From Anthoceros angustus (lineage: Eukaryota; Streptophyta; Anthocerotopsida; Anthocerotales; Anthocerotaceae), in contig MU008219.1 in NCBI GenBank assembly GCA_010909165.1, forward strand, positions 62,001 to 126,000: DNA of 64,000 nt. Reading direction: 5' to 3'. The notes beneath the pieces were generated by a model. It did no database searches and was not told the origin of the DNA. It saw nothing but the letters and a program-made list of their open reading frames with translations. A program made the position numbers and the translations under genes. This document shows, piece after piece, positions 30,901 to 42,160 of the stretch (position 1 is the first letter of the stretch; each line of letters opens with the position of its first letter).

Positions 30901-31808
30901 TTGGTACACGGGGAATAAGTAGGATAGGGGTGTTGCTTGAGATGGGTTGGTAAGCCGGACTGTTCATCTTTCGTTTCCGACATGAGCTACCATAGGCTCT
31001 TTCAGAGCTGTCGCTTGTGTGTCTTCGAAATCTTTGCTGTGTGCTCCTCATTAATGCTTCTAAATAGTGACACCACTTACTAAGCAGGTATTGAAAGTGG
31101 AAGAGATCGTCAAGTGACACCGTAACCCCTGGGCAAAGTTCAGACAGACCAGGTGTGACATGATGTATTCTGCTACTTCGAAAATCATTGTGGTCGACAG
31201 TCCACATATACGAGACAGAATTACTAACCTTGGAGCTGCAGCAAGAGAATAGGCATACAGGACAGGAGAACACATCCGTGTCTACAAATATCCAACTCAG
31301 AAGACTTCAGACTGCATGTGCAAAAAAAGACAGACTTCTGTGATGCTGATTACCAATTGCACCATAAAACACAATTCACATTCCTAATTACTTTTAATGC
31401 AATGATTGGCAGACCAGTGCTGTGAGAGAGACAAAACGAGGACAACATTGAGAGTATGGTTTACCTTGAGTTTGCTGTAAGATGTTCGACTTCCCATAGA
31501 GAAAATGGAGCATGACACGTGCAGGTTGTCTGGATGCCAAGAAGTTACATGTGGGAGAGACGTCATAGACCTCACAGTGAAACCTCTCAGCTATCCGTGC
31601 ATATGCCATGCCTGGAAACAGATAACAGAGCTGGACTGCGAACAAGAGCAGCAGAGGGTCCATTTGCTTGACCACCTGGAGTAAACCAGTGGCCAAGTTC
31701 TGACCCTGAAATGCAAAGTTTCAGCTGAACCTGTACTTGATTTACGACAGAACCCACTTTAAGACTTTCGCAAAACAACATGTCTGGTGGGAAACTATGC
31801 ACATCAAC
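30901..31808. other. Interval with topoisomerase intron debris and one unassigned minus-strand frame
   Basis: 30901-31110 copies the topoisomerase intron that also follows the relic at 25107. From 31394 to 31696 the minus strand has a 100-codon frame with a hydrophobic start (MDPLLLLFAVQLCYLF, then ARIAERFHCEVYD). It could be an exon of an unrecognised gene. I cannot assign it and no neighbouring exon was found. Confidence 0.4.
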
Positions 31809-32139
31809 TGCAGCACTGACCCCATTTCTTCCGTCACACCCCTCCTTGCAGACAGTTTGATTCCCCGCTGGCCAGCAGAGTCTCCATGCTGACATGAGCA
31901 AACATGAATGGAGTCCCTGGCAGATACATTGTGGGACACAGTTTCTTCCCTGCCAAGATAATCCTCACTACTGTCTTGCAGTGAAAGCTACCCACTACGC
32001 AAAGCTCTTTACAGCTGCTGATGTGAAAGTGACAGACCTGTGAAATTGCATGCTGCAGATCCACACAGTGAGCTGTTTCAAGAGGTTTTTCTTTGCCAGC
32101 GTTAGATCAACTGCTACAAAGAGGTCCCATTGCCAGTCG

Positions 32140-32562
32140 TAGCTTATAAGTAGCCATAGCTTACGCTCGGCCTACTCTGCTGCTTTAAAACGTACAACGC
32201 GGTTTACGCTGCGATCCGCCTCCCTCCTCCGGCTTTGTAAACTCCACGGAGCGGCTTGCACATCCATAACCGGTGGGATTGATGTTGGAAACGTCATGAT
32301 CAGTAAGGAACGGGAGAGGAGTATCAGACGCACGACGTTGCCGTGCAGTGAACCCTAATGTTTACCGCGCGGTTCTCACTGTCGGCTCTCTGTGAGGGAG
32401 GGGACCGGGGGGATAGGAGTGGAAGGACAAACGTGATTAGATAAAATTCACCACATTTGTGCCCTTGACCTAAGCTGGGCCGCTTAGCTGCGAAGTAACC
32501 CGCTTCAGCTGCTAGGCCAGCTGTCTAACAGGCAAACCAGTCGGCAAACTGTTAACTTAGCA
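32140..32562. other. Non-coding interval 3' of TPR-SET gene A
   Basis: No coding sequence is supported. Near 32155-32215 is a sequence (AGCTTACGCTCGGCCTACTC) related in inverted orientation to the GCGTAAGCC repeats at 38231-38352. Confidence 0.5.
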
Positions 32563-32694
32563 ACCAAACTACAGTCTTCGATACTAAACTATATACCAAA
32601 CTACAGTCTCCAATACTAAACTATATATCAAATTATAGTCTTCAATACTAAACTATATACCAAACTACAGTCTTCAATACTAAACTATATTACA
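32563..32694. repeat. 32-bp minisatellite in the 3' flank of TPR-SET gene A, four copies
   Basis: Units ACCAAACTACAGTCTTCAAT plus ACTAAACTATAT start at 32563, 32595, 32627 and 32659, ending three bases from the TPR-SET stop codon. The unit B equivalent (44625-44845) has seven copies. Confidence 0.9.
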
Positions 32695-32697
32695 TTG

Positions 32698-35010
32698 TCA
32701 AAGTAAATATCGTATAAGGCTAACTTTACATATCTCAGCCCATTCCATGACTAAGTCAAAATGTTTCTCCTCCACCGGTAAATAAATTTCCTTCGACTTT
32801 GCCTCAAGGAGTTCCCCAAAGTGATTGCTGCCAGCCCTACCAACACCATCCAACTCCTCCTCATGGCTCATGGCCAATAGGGCTAATATGCATGGATTGC
32901 CCGGATCAACGGAAGTTAAGATTTGCAGCGTCTCGTCCACGGTGGACAAGTCACCCCCACAGATCTTATTGCAACACAGGAGCACATAAGCCTGGGAAAA
33001 GGAGCACCGGATCCAGTCTTTCTCCTGCTTACTCAACTGTACACAGAGATTCCTCTCCAAGATCCTCTCCAAGTCATCAACAATTCTTTCCGCTCTCGAA
33101 GCCGTCTTCATCATGGTATCGCATGTTTCAAACTCTTCATCATATTCCTCGACCAAAGTAAACAAATCCGGGATGTTGTCCAGTGCCTGCTCTTCAAACT
33201 TACAACGAGAGCACTCACACATGAACAATGGCCAGGCTTGTCTTTCACGGAATAGCAGGCTGTTAGATATCGTGAAGTAATTGATGAAAAGCTCCTCTCC
33301 AGCTCCAACCGCACGACTCGAGGAAACAAAAAGATAATCGCCCACTGGGTAGTCCATGCAATTGGGGGTGCATGAATGGTTGAAGAAAGACGCCGTCCCG
33401 TATAATACACCCGCTATTAAGTTGGCTTCTTGAACAGCACGGAAGTTACCAATCCGGATGCTTTCCAAGTGTTCTTCCTCCCTTTCCGGATCTATGATAA
33501 CATCTTCATTGTCCTCGTCATCCCAGTCTTCAGTGAACAGGGACAGTGGAGGCACATCTTGTTGGGCCTGAGATCCGTGCTGAAGGCTCTTGACCTGCCT
33601 GGCATACTGTGGAGACTTTCGTGCCTTTTCTATCATCTGTACTGTGGCATCCTGCCACTCTGGAGACCAAGTGTCCACCGGCTCATTGGGTTCCTCATCT
33701 CTAGGGGAGCCATAGAAGACAAGGCCAGGACCATGGAAAGTCTTGCCTTGACCTGCTCTGGATCCTTCTGGCCGTGCAAGAGCCTTGCTCACAAGCAATA
33801 GCTCTCCTGGCCTCACGTCTCTTGTTGTAAACATTCCTCGCCCACAATTTGTTCTGCGGATCTCGACGGGTCCAATGTACTGACTGCACTCTGGTGCCTC
33901 TTTGGTTTCATTGAAGACGTCCACGAAGTCGTCAAACTTGTAGATTCCCAACCGACTCAGAGAAGCCATACCGACCTTCGTGAGCGAGATGTTATTCAAG
34001 ATGTCCTCATCCGAGGTCCTCGCCTGCAGCACATCAAGACAGGAAATTGCTTCTTCGTATCGGTGCATCCCGCACAAACCTCTAACTCTCTGCAGTGAGG
34101 CTTTGGCTTCGTTAGGGCTCAGCGCCAACAACTTATCGGCACTCTTCAGAGCCTTCTTGTAGCTTCCGTACCGCAGACATGACTCAGCATTACTACCATA
34201 GACGGTGATAAGCTTGTGTTTCATCGAATCAGGTGCATGATAGGTCCCCAGGATCTTCTCCAGGACTTGTGCACTCACGGTGTAGAAAGTAGCTGCCCGG
34301 CTCCACTCACCCTGAGCAAATCGAATGTTGCCTTGAACACATAGTTGCTATGCGCAATCCACCATGGGCACATGCCATCTGGATGTATTCTCTGCTGACT
34401 TGTAAATCTCAGCTGCATTCTCAAGTAAGTTCCTCTCGTGAATCGGCACTATGTCTGCAGGGTTACCAACCCTCCACCCAACCGTCCCATCATTCCACAG
34501 CTCTTCGAGCTTAGGCTCTTTGATTGCCACTTCCATACCCTCCGGTACTTGTCCCACACATCCACCTCGCCAGCTTTGGACACATAGAATTATCAATAAC
34601 CACTAAGACAAGATTCCCACAATGGTCTTCAAATATCGTCGGACTCCTCCGCCATGAACGGCGCCACGCAAAATTTGCCGACTACATACCCTCCTCCGCC
34701 AGTGGGTTGCTCACATTGCCGCCTCTCGGCGCAGGATACTCCTTTGTCGCTGCAAACTTGAGAGTGGAGCCGACGGCTCCGAAGGATCCCGCACAAGGTG
34801 GCTACACTGAGTATCCAAAAACGTAGAATCCTGAACCAGTTGCTTGAATTCCTGTGCAGCCTGATAGTGCCCGAAAATCAATCCTGGTTTATCGAACCTT
34901 TTTGACTGCTCTGCGAGGAAGATGTTCCTCTCGCTGAGCTTTTTCGCCGAAAGTTATCGACATCGCCGGAATCATCAGCTCTCCGGATTATGAGATGTCT
35001 TTGATGCCAT
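32698..35010 (-). CDS. TPR and SET domain protein, paralogue A (frame interrupted near N-terminus)
   Basis: The long frame 34278-32698 (526 residues) holds TPR-like helices (YGSYKKALKSADKLLALSPN and HRYEEAISCLDVL). Then comes a split SET domain: GRGMFTTRDVRPGELLLVSK at the start, FNHSCTPNC and GEELFINYF in the core, and a post-SET CECSRCKFE. SET proteins methylate protein lysines using S-adenosylmethionine, and plant TPR-SET proteins of this layout exist; the substrate is unknown. Comparison with the intact single-exon paralogue at 51410-53815 shows that coding matter continues upstream: an EGMEVAIKEPKLEELWNDGT block at 34596-34348 and an N-terminal MASKTSHNP start at 35010. These are separated by an in-frame TAG at about 34350 (GAG in the unit B copy) and by small indels at 34600-35000. 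The breaks may be sequence errors or real decay. Confidence 0.75.
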
Positions 35011-35112
35011 GACTCACCGTTTGTTGTTCGCTTCGTAGTATCGGAATGGAATGGTTTGGACGTGTCTGAACACTGTACAAATAGCCTTTTATTCGACTTG
35101 GTTCCTAGCTTG

Positions 35113-35675
35113 TAGATGCTTTGATCATACCCAAGCACAAAAGAGTGCATATATAGACACCGATTTCAAAACAATATCTGGGTAAATTAAGTTTTCAAAA
35201 CTCATAACCCGCTAACCTGTGCCTTTTGTTACTGACTTCAGTTCCTAGCTTGTAGATGCTTTGATCATACCCAAGCACAAAAGAGTGCATATATAGACAC
35301 CTAGATGCTTTGATCATACCCAAGCACAAAAGGGTGCATATATAGACACCGATTTCAAAACTATATCTGGATAAATTAAGTCTTCAAAACTCATAATCCG
35401 GTAACCTGAGCCTTTTGTTACTAGCTTGTAGATGCTTTGATCATACCCAAGCACAAAAGGGTGCATATATAGACACCGATTTCAAAATAATATCTGGATA
35501 AATTAAGTTTTCAAAACTCATAACCCGCTAACCTGTGCCTTTTTGTTACCGAGTTCAGTTCCTAGCTTGTAGATGCTTTGATCATACCCAAGCACAAAAG
35601 GGTGCATATATAGACATCGATTTCAAAACAATATCTGGATACATTAAGTTTTCAAAACTCATAACCCGGTAACCT
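35113..35675 (-). promoter_or_regulatory. Five-copy tandem promoter-like array upstream of TPR-SET gene A
   Basis: Copies of a unit containing GATGCTTTGATCATACCCAA start at about 35113, 35253, 35303, 35430 and 35569 (spacing 140, 50, 127 and 139 bp). On the minus strand each carries a TATA-like GTCTATATATGCAC about 20 bp upstream of TTGTGCTTGGGTATGATCAA. The first copy lies about 110 bp upstream of the gene A start codon. This suggests several equivalent core promoters in series pointing toward gene A. Promoter activity is inferred from position and the TATA-like element. Confidence 0.6.
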
Positions 35676-35689
35676 GTGGAAGGACTTTA

Positions 35690-36860
35690 CAACCCTGAAA
35701 CCCAAGGTTGGATTCATCGAAACTTTGGCATCCTGCCTTGGCTACTATCTGGACAAAGATCGTTTGAAATTATGCATCCCACTTCCTCTCCCGCCGGGAT
35801 GTCCACGTTCTGTGGTGCCGGCCCATGTAGGTATGTGCATGCTTATCCTCCAAATCCGGGTGCTGGGGCTCTTCTCATTTCAGACTCTTCAGGTGTTTCC
35901 GGTGAAAAATTAGAGGGCGAGCGGACCATGACATGGCTCTTCTGGCAATCTTGACTCGGTTTCCTTGCTCGCACGAATCTAAATAGCTCTCACAAAGGGA
36001 GCACACTCGCTGCAATGGCAGCCCACCACGCAGCCTTCGGACTTGATCTGGTAAATGCCCGAACCGCAACTTCTTCCAGATCGTGAAGCGATGCCTCTGT
36101 ACCAGGCCTTTGCTGCTATGTCGTAAGAAAACATATATTATAAATATATATTTAAAAATAGTGTTATCAGAACGCGGCGGACATTTCTTCGCGGAGGTTC
36201 CGAGAGTCGAAAGGAAGCGTTCATGATCCAAGTTGTGGCAGTGTCGAGGCGATGCATGAGTGTGCATCCTTTATAAGGCCCCTTCATGTTTGCCAACCTC
36301 AGGCTTTTCCAGTGTGTTCCACTTAGGAGGTGAGGCACCATGACCATCTTTCACACAAGCCAGTTGAACTACTCGGACTGCTGCATCAGAATATTTGTGT
36401 GCACTGGCGATCACACTTCTCCTGACTTGCCCGTCCCAAACAACAAACAAATATCTCCTGTTGCCTGTAAGGGAAGAGGAAAACAAATTTCTACCAGCGA
36501 CCAGTAACTTGTATATCAGTGAAGTCGACACAATCAGCATAGATTTAGCTGGTTGTAACGAACGCTGAGAAAGCTGTGGCCATCTCCACCGAAATTTCGA
36601 ACGTGCTCCTCTTCAATGTCCCACCACGCCATGTCATCGGGCGCCCCAGCAATCAGTGCCACAATTTAAGAGTGCTTCCTCTGCTGCAGCGTTTCACCCG
36701 ATTCCAAAACCTTGACCCCGGTGGAAACCTAAAAATTCCACACGATGTCCAAATTCGTCGAGCTGTGTTTGAAAAAATGCCTCCCGCGCTGAGCCTGTCA
36801 GCCAGAACGTAGTCGGGTGCGGGTTCCTGGGAAGAACAGGCGTTGTGGTCATCAACCAGG
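35690..36860 (-). pseudogene. Broken TPR-SET paralogue fragment (unit A)
   Basis: 35690-36100 aligns with the central part of the intact paralogue (52290-52700), including nucleotide-level matches around CCACGTTCTGTGGTGCCGGC. Minus-strand residues near GSGIYQIKSEGC match its GSGIYQFKHEGC. 36700-36830 matches its N-terminus (VLADRLS.GI.F type). The frame is lost throughout, and the pieces are separated by unrelated sequence (36130-36600). Non-functional. Confidence 0.65.
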
Positions 36861-37151
36861 GCCAGGAAGGTGCTCGATTAACCGTTCGGGCAGCGAAGTA
36901 GCGGACAAAAGCGAATTCAAGTTTTTGATTTCAAATTTCCGCGAACACCCTCAGCATACCTAGTGGACACACCAAAACACCTTTGGAACGCTGGCACTTT
37001 TAAACGACAATGAGCAGCAAGGTTACATCTAGATGCAACAGTTGCTTCTATGCAAGCTCGGGAAGCAGGCGAGATCACAAAACCACGCGTTTCTGGAGGT
37101 GCTGCCGGCGCGCCATCCCACCTGAAACAGGGCTACTGTAGAAGCTGACAA

Positions 37152-37448
37152 TTAACGGCAGCTGGAATTGTCCAGCGACTCCTCGCCATCGCCGCACTGC
37201 TCCAATTGATGGGCCGCGCCGGAGGCCAGCGCCGCAGCAGCAACTGCCGCCGTGATTCCTGCAATCCTTGCTCCTACAAGAGGGGCTGCGCATGTCGCCA
37301 CCCAGCTCGCTGTGTACCGGATGGCAGCCCGGCGGGCCTGACCGAAGTTGCCTGCACTTGCGTGCACTGCAGCCGCCACGAATCCCACAATTGGGATACT
37401 CTCACATAAGAGGGTGGCTTGACCGTTTTTCGCGAAGGCGTTTCCCAT
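37152..37448 (-). CDS. Small MGN-start protein 1 (98 aa, unit A)
   Basis: Not a family I can name. The start MGNAFAKNG has Gly2 and Lys7, compatible with N-myristoylation. It is followed by TLLCESIPIVGFVAAAVHA, a hydrophobic segment with a Cys that could be acylated, then AGNFGQARRAA, an Ala-rich helix (AGITAAVAAAALASGA) and an acidic, Cys-containing end (LEQCGDGEES). It is 98 residues with no intron. The tandem paralogue at 37774-38067 shares MGN.F.K.G.ATL.CE.IPIVGF and AGN..QA.RA and the EQC tail while differing at many other positions. That pattern suggests real coding sequence under constraint. Peripheral membrane attachment is likely; the role is unknown. Confidence 0.7.
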   Translation of the reverse strand: MGNAFAKNGQATLLCESIPIVGFVAAAVHASAGNFGQARRAAIRYTASWVATCAAPLVGARIAGITAAVAAAALASGAAHQLEQCGDGEESLDNSSCR

Positions 37449-37773
37449 TGGAGACGCAGCGAGGGAGACGATGCAGACAATGCTTGTGGGGCGATCGATA
37501 AATCGGGCGGGAATTGCTCACTAGAGTTTTGAACACGATTGTGAAACCTCAAGCCGGGATCACGCTCAACATATGTACTCACCAACTGGACACACCAAAA
37601 CGCCTAAGGTTGGCACTTTCTATGAGAATGAGCGAGGATTACATCTGATAGCAAGAGTTCTCCTCGACGCAAGCTGGGGAAGCCGTCTCCAGGCGTGTCA
37701 CGAACCGTACGCGTTTCTGGAGGTTCCGCTGGCGCCATCCCTCCTGCAACACGGCTGCAGAAGCTGATAAAGA

Positions 37774-38067
37774 TCAAGGGCGGCTGCCATTTTCCGACCC
37801 CTCGTCAACGCTGCACTGCTCCAAATGCGCCGCTGCGGCGCTTAGGGCAGCAGCGGCAGCCACTGCCGCCGCGACCTCTGCCATCCTGGCCGCTGCAAAA
37901 AGCGCTGCGCACATGCCCATGGAACTAACTGCGCATTTTACAACTGCCCGATGCGCTTGGCAAAAGTTCCCTGCCTCCGCATGGGCAGCGGCAACAAGGA
38001 AGCCCACGATGGGGATGTATTCGCATATCAACGTTGCTTCGCCGTCTTTTCCGAAGGGGTTTCCCAT
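37774..38067 (-). CDS. Small MGN-start protein 2 (97 aa, unit A)
   Basis: Tandem paralogue of the preceding small protein, in the same orientation. Its layout is MGNPFGKDGEATLICEYIPI, then VGFLVAAAHAEAGN, then an Ala-rich helix AEVAAAVAAAAALSAAAAH, then LEQCSVDEG. Downstream flanks of both genes also match (about 36955-37150 and 37570-37770), so the duplicated unit is about 620 bp. Predicted features are the same: possible N-myristoylation, Cys near the first hydrophobic stretch and an acidic C-terminus. No known domain recognised. Confidence 0.7.
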   Translation of the reverse strand: MGNPFGKDGEATLICEYIPIVGFLVAAAHAEAGNFCQAHRAVVKCAVSSMGMCAALFAAARMAEVAAAVAAAAALSAAAAHLEQCSVDEGSENGSRP

Positions 38068-38230
38068 CGCTAATGGAGAACGAGGGACACAACGAACACC
38101 AGGCTGCGCTTGTAGATTGTTGGAGGAATGGGCTCATTGCGTTGTGCCTCGGCAGTCCTCGCCTAAAGCGGCCATGCACTTACGCTCCACCCACTCTGCT
38201 AGAGTAGGACACACACTGCATGTCGGCTTA

Positions 38231-38352
38231 AGCGTAAGCCAGCGGAGTAAAAGCGAAACGTAAGCCCGCGGAGTAAAACCCGAGCGTAAGCCAGCGCAGT
38301 AAAGGAAGCGTAAGCACGCGGAGTAGAAACGTAAGCCCGTGGAGTAAAAGCG
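38231..38352 (+). repeat. GCGTAAGCC short tandem repeat, five units
   Basis: Five units of 22-27 bp built on CGTAAGCCNGCGGAGTAAAA, variable in their last bases. A related inverted sequence occurs at 32155-32215. Present again at 50334-50455. Confidence 0.85.
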
Positions 38353-39020
38353 GACAGAAAGCGCTCACTGAACAACTACAGGTAGATATTAAGTATAACA
38401 AAGCAGAAATGGTTAAAGAAAATATCATAGTATAGATTCTTCAAATATCTATTATACAGGTATCATAATTATTATTATATTATTCATGATATATAATCTT
38501 TATTCATATAAACTTGTAAAATGTATTTATTTTATTATAATATATCATTATAGATGTGTAGTTCCTTATGATGCATAGGAAATTCATGTTCACATCATGA
38601 AGCCACTGAAAGAAAGATTTTTATTTATTTATTTATATCTTAAATAATTTCATTGGTCATAAGCTAGAGTTTGTATGTGACTATGTATATGCCGGAGCTC
38701 ACCTACACCATGCTCCAAAACTTGGCATTCTCATCCTCCACAAGACCAAGGAATCCGGCGTGGCATCAATACAAAACACGCTTCCTTCCTGATTGCCTTC
38801 TTATCCACAGCGTACAAATGTTTCCGCCGTCAAGTTGAATTCATAATAGAGGATGACCGTTTAGTGAACAAAAACCTCTACTTACACGACAGTCTATTTA
38901 TACGGCAGTCTCAAAGTAATGCTATGCTTCACGTTTTGGCGGGTAGCTGAACATTCCCATGTATTCTTTGAGAACGAAGCTGCACATAGTACAGTACGAA
39001 TGAATGAATGAAAAGGATAC
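38353..39020. other. AT-rich interval at the end of unit A
   Basis: Very AT-rich at 38380-38640, no genes seen. The segmental duplication ends near 38790. Confidence 0.6.
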
Positions 39021-39075
39021 TTACTCAAGTGGTTTGGAAATAACCTCCAATTGGTTAGGTCATGAATTCAAATCC
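39021..39075 (+). mobile_element. Possible tRNA-derived SINE head
   Basis: ACTCAAGTGGTTTGG followed about 25 bases later by GGTCATGAATTCAAATCC resembles the A and B boxes of plant tRNA-derived SINEs. The body and 3' end were not delimited, so this is tentative. Confidence 0.3.
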
Positions 39076-39843
39076 TCTAGAGCCTTCAAAGGCTAACCTT
39101 GCCAATTTTATTGGCGCATGGGCACGGCCATTTAAGGGCGCTAGCATGCCCCTCCATTGAGGCTGACTTGAGGTGTGCTGGATATATTCCACAACGGATC
39201 CATGGGTATGAGGTTTTGCCAGATTCTGACGAAGGTTTTGGCCAGATGCTGACCAAGAATTGACATTCGAGGCCCACCGCAGAGGACTTGCGCAATTCTG
39301 GGCAAAGGAGGTGTGTATCAACGAGAAGGACTCTTTGAAAGCTCAGGTGGTTTCTTCGAATGCTCGTCGGTCAAGACCAAAAGCGGGAGGATGTAATCTA
39401 AGACTCAAGGGCTATGGGCGAGAACGATAGCTTCGATGAACGGGAACTGGAGCGGATTCGAAATTTGGTCATTGTGATGGATTCGGAGTCCGCTCTAGCA
39501 CCCGATGAGTCACAAGTTAGCCATAGAGAGTAGGTTTACGGTTTTGTAGGCACTTAGATATGCTTCTTCTCTATGTTCGTAATAACTTTTGGACCCGTTG
39601 CAGTGAGACAATTGATGATTTCATTTTCCTCTTCCTCGAACAAAGCATGGCCGGCCGCCCGCGCCCGCTGATGTCTTTATGTGTTGGAAACGGGTTTTCA
39701 TGATAACTACTCGTTGGAAAGCGGTCGACCTTTCTTGAAAACACGGCAAAACGCATATTTCGGGACTGTGTGGAATGTGCTAAGAGGGTTTCCATGTCAC
39801 AGAAGGGGGTTCGCATATTCACCCCCTCCGAAAGATATCGTGT

Positions 39844-41283
39844 TTATTCCGCAAACAACCAGTTGAACGCCGCCTCCTCCGCATCTTGATTCTGGAGCAT
39901 ACTAGAAAACCAGCTAGGATGACCAATAATTTAACTCTAGAAATGAGCCATAAGATAGGTGAAGAATTTTCCGTTCACACAAGTTAAGCACAAGCTAACG
40001 ATTGCACCAACATCTTAATCACTAGGATCGATGTCAAGATCTTCAAGCTCAAGATGTAACAGGAATTCCATAGTGCTAGCTATTAGCGACCTGATCGGCT
40101 TCCTTCGAACAGAGATGAAGTATGCGACGATAAATTTTGTTGGAGCCACTCGCATGCACAACAAGGTAGCCGCCCCAAAGGCATAGAGGCTCGCTAAGAT
40201 ATCATTCTGTGTGTCATGACCTTCATCTTCCGGGTCTCAATGGAAACATGACTTTCTTTCATAACGATTCATCTTCCCATCCCTAATGTCACCTCTACTT
40301 TTTGTAAATGCTTATGGAATTGTAAGATGCATTGGGGACATCAGACAATCTGAATGCTCCGAGCTCGCTCACTAAGCGTAGGAGCGGAGAAAGTTGAGAG
40401 AGGATCTTGTTATTGTGGCCACGGGGCTTGTAGCCTCCGCTCCGTCGTTGTCAATGGTTAGTCCAACTAGTTTACTCGTTAATCAGCCTAACTCCTAGCT
40501 CAATGAAATGCTTGCTTAATTAGGGCTGTATTCATTAGGGCGCCATATGCTAGCGAATTCTCATTGGCTTGTTCCAGTGCTTATCCAGGTCAACCGCCTG
40601 GCATTATACGCACTGGTCTTGGTCACTGATGGATGTAAAGCCCCATATTTGATGCATACTGACACAAATGCTTGAGATTTATGTGACCAATCCTAGAGAA
40701 TAAGGCAAATGCCACAGCTCGTTGCGCCTGGGAGGACGAGAATGGACCTCAATGGAATTCTGAATTATTAGACGTGGTGGCTCAAATTTAGTGACAGTGA
40801 TGTCATCACACATAGAATCGAACAGTCCAATTTGAAAACCGCTGAGAAAGATACCGCATGGTCATCGCAATCAATTTTGTTCTTAGGTAAGTAGACTTCA
40901 ATCTCTCAACCAAGATAGGACGCAGGGAAAGACTTGACCCTTAATTGTAAGCATTTAATTTTGCCTCTTATAATAAGGGATTTACTTCCACATCGAAGAT
41001 GGGTGGTGACGAAGGACAGAACTTTTATGGTCAACAATATAGTTGGGTGCAACCACTACTAGGAAAACGGGCCTTTTATAATGGAAATTACAACGGGCAT
41101 TACAACACCTTTACTAAGTCTGTAATAAAAACCCCCGTAGTAAACACACCTTAGTAATATCCATAGTAAAATTACATATGGTATATACGAGGGCTATATC
41201 ATGAATTAAATACGGTATTGTCCATTTCATACGGTGTATGGCTTGACTGGTGCTCCGTACACTGCTTAAACTTTACAACGGGT
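39844..41283. repeat. 1.44-kb dispersed repeat, copy 1
   Basis: Matches 55643-57090 in the same orientation with small indels, many of them at CTG/CAG sites or homopolymers. No coding sequence is preserved. A CACTA-like terminus lies inside it. The interval 39076-39843 holds nothing I can name. Confidence 0.9.
41054..41160 (+). mobile_element. CACTA transposon terminus, copy 1
   Basis: CACTACTAGGAAAACGGGCC fits the CACTA superfamily end (CACTACNAGAAAA type). It is followed by subterminal repeats such as TTACAACGGGCATTACAAC. The element would extend rightwards; the opposite end was not found. Confidence 0.6.
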
Positions 41284-42160
41284 CAAGCAACTTGTAAGCT
41301 TTGGATTCTTTTCAGAGTATCCTACAAACACAAGCTGCTTAGACCTGTTATCTAAAGGGCACATACCTCTAAGTTGACACTTGCACATAGTGTTATGTTT
41401 GACGAGCTACATAGCCCCCAAATCACACTGTCCCCTAATTCTTTATTGCAGTCAGACAGTGTTCCTTCATCAGAGGCTGTTGGAAACTCATCTGATTATC
41501 CACAGTCCGATGGTGAAGCCCCCACCTCCACAGATCATGTTGAATTAGATGACCTGTAAGTATTATATCTCCCTTTCCCAGGTTCCACTTTTGGCATGAG
41601 CGTGAGGGTGTGTGCCTATGGCTCCTCTATTTCTATGGTGTTCCACACACATGAACGCTTGTCTAAAAAAGCTACATGCCCTCACCGGGTCTTTAACGAT
41701 GGCCTCAGTCCAGTGTCTGCCGTCCTCAAATACATCAGGATAAAAATACCTTATACTCTACAATGCAGCACATTCTAAGAACGTGTGGTGTTCGTCATCC
41801 ACTTCACCACTCATACATAGTAGACAAATCCTATGCTTTGGTGGCATGTGATCTCTACCCCTGATAACCCTGAGATTGTACTTCATAGTCTAAATTGAGC
41901 TAGTGCTCTCACTGCATCAAGCTCCTCAAATTCGATTGCGTACCACACATGGAGTTTTGTGGCTGATTTTTTGCCCGAAATTCCATATCGAGCAAAGCCT
42001 CGTATGTACATTGGGAATCCATTTGACCATTCACGACAACAACTTAATGCGATCAATGCTTAGGAGCAGCAGCCCCAAGAGTTAGATCACAAGTGTAAGA
42101 TCTACTACTTTGTGCAACAACTCTGCATATAAATGTTGTGGTAGCGTGTTAGCTAGCTTA
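41284..42160 (-). mobile_element. Probable LINE reverse-transcriptase C-terminal (zf-RVT) relic in unannotated DNA
   Basis: On the minus strand around 41880-41770 the residues LRVIRGRDHMPPKHRICLLC, then MSGEVDDEHHTFLECC, show the C..C...H....C pattern common at the end of LINE polyproteins. Stops flank it on both sides. A plus-strand frame at 41374-41559 is Ser/Asp-rich and ends in HVELDDL, possibly a copia linker, but this is not assignable. Confidence 0.4.

Larger units (their letters stand above)
31809..38790. repeat. Segmental duplication, unit A (about 7.0 kb)
   Basis: Collinear with 43921-50894 in the same orientation. The left boundary is ACTGCAGCACTGACC and the right boundary is CACGCTTCCTTCC. 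Outside these points the flanks differ. It contains a TPR-SET gene, a promoter-like array, a broken SET copy, two MGN proteins and short repeats. Confidence 0.92.

Noticed and set aside
32799-33255. Plus-strand frames opposite the TPR-SET gene
   Set aside because: They are shadows of the minus-strand coding sequence and have no independent features.
37206-37501. Cys-rich plus-strand frames opposite the MGN proteins
   Set aside because: Antisense shadows of the Ala-rich (GCN) codons of the minus-strand genes. The paralogue conservation pattern supports only the minus frames.
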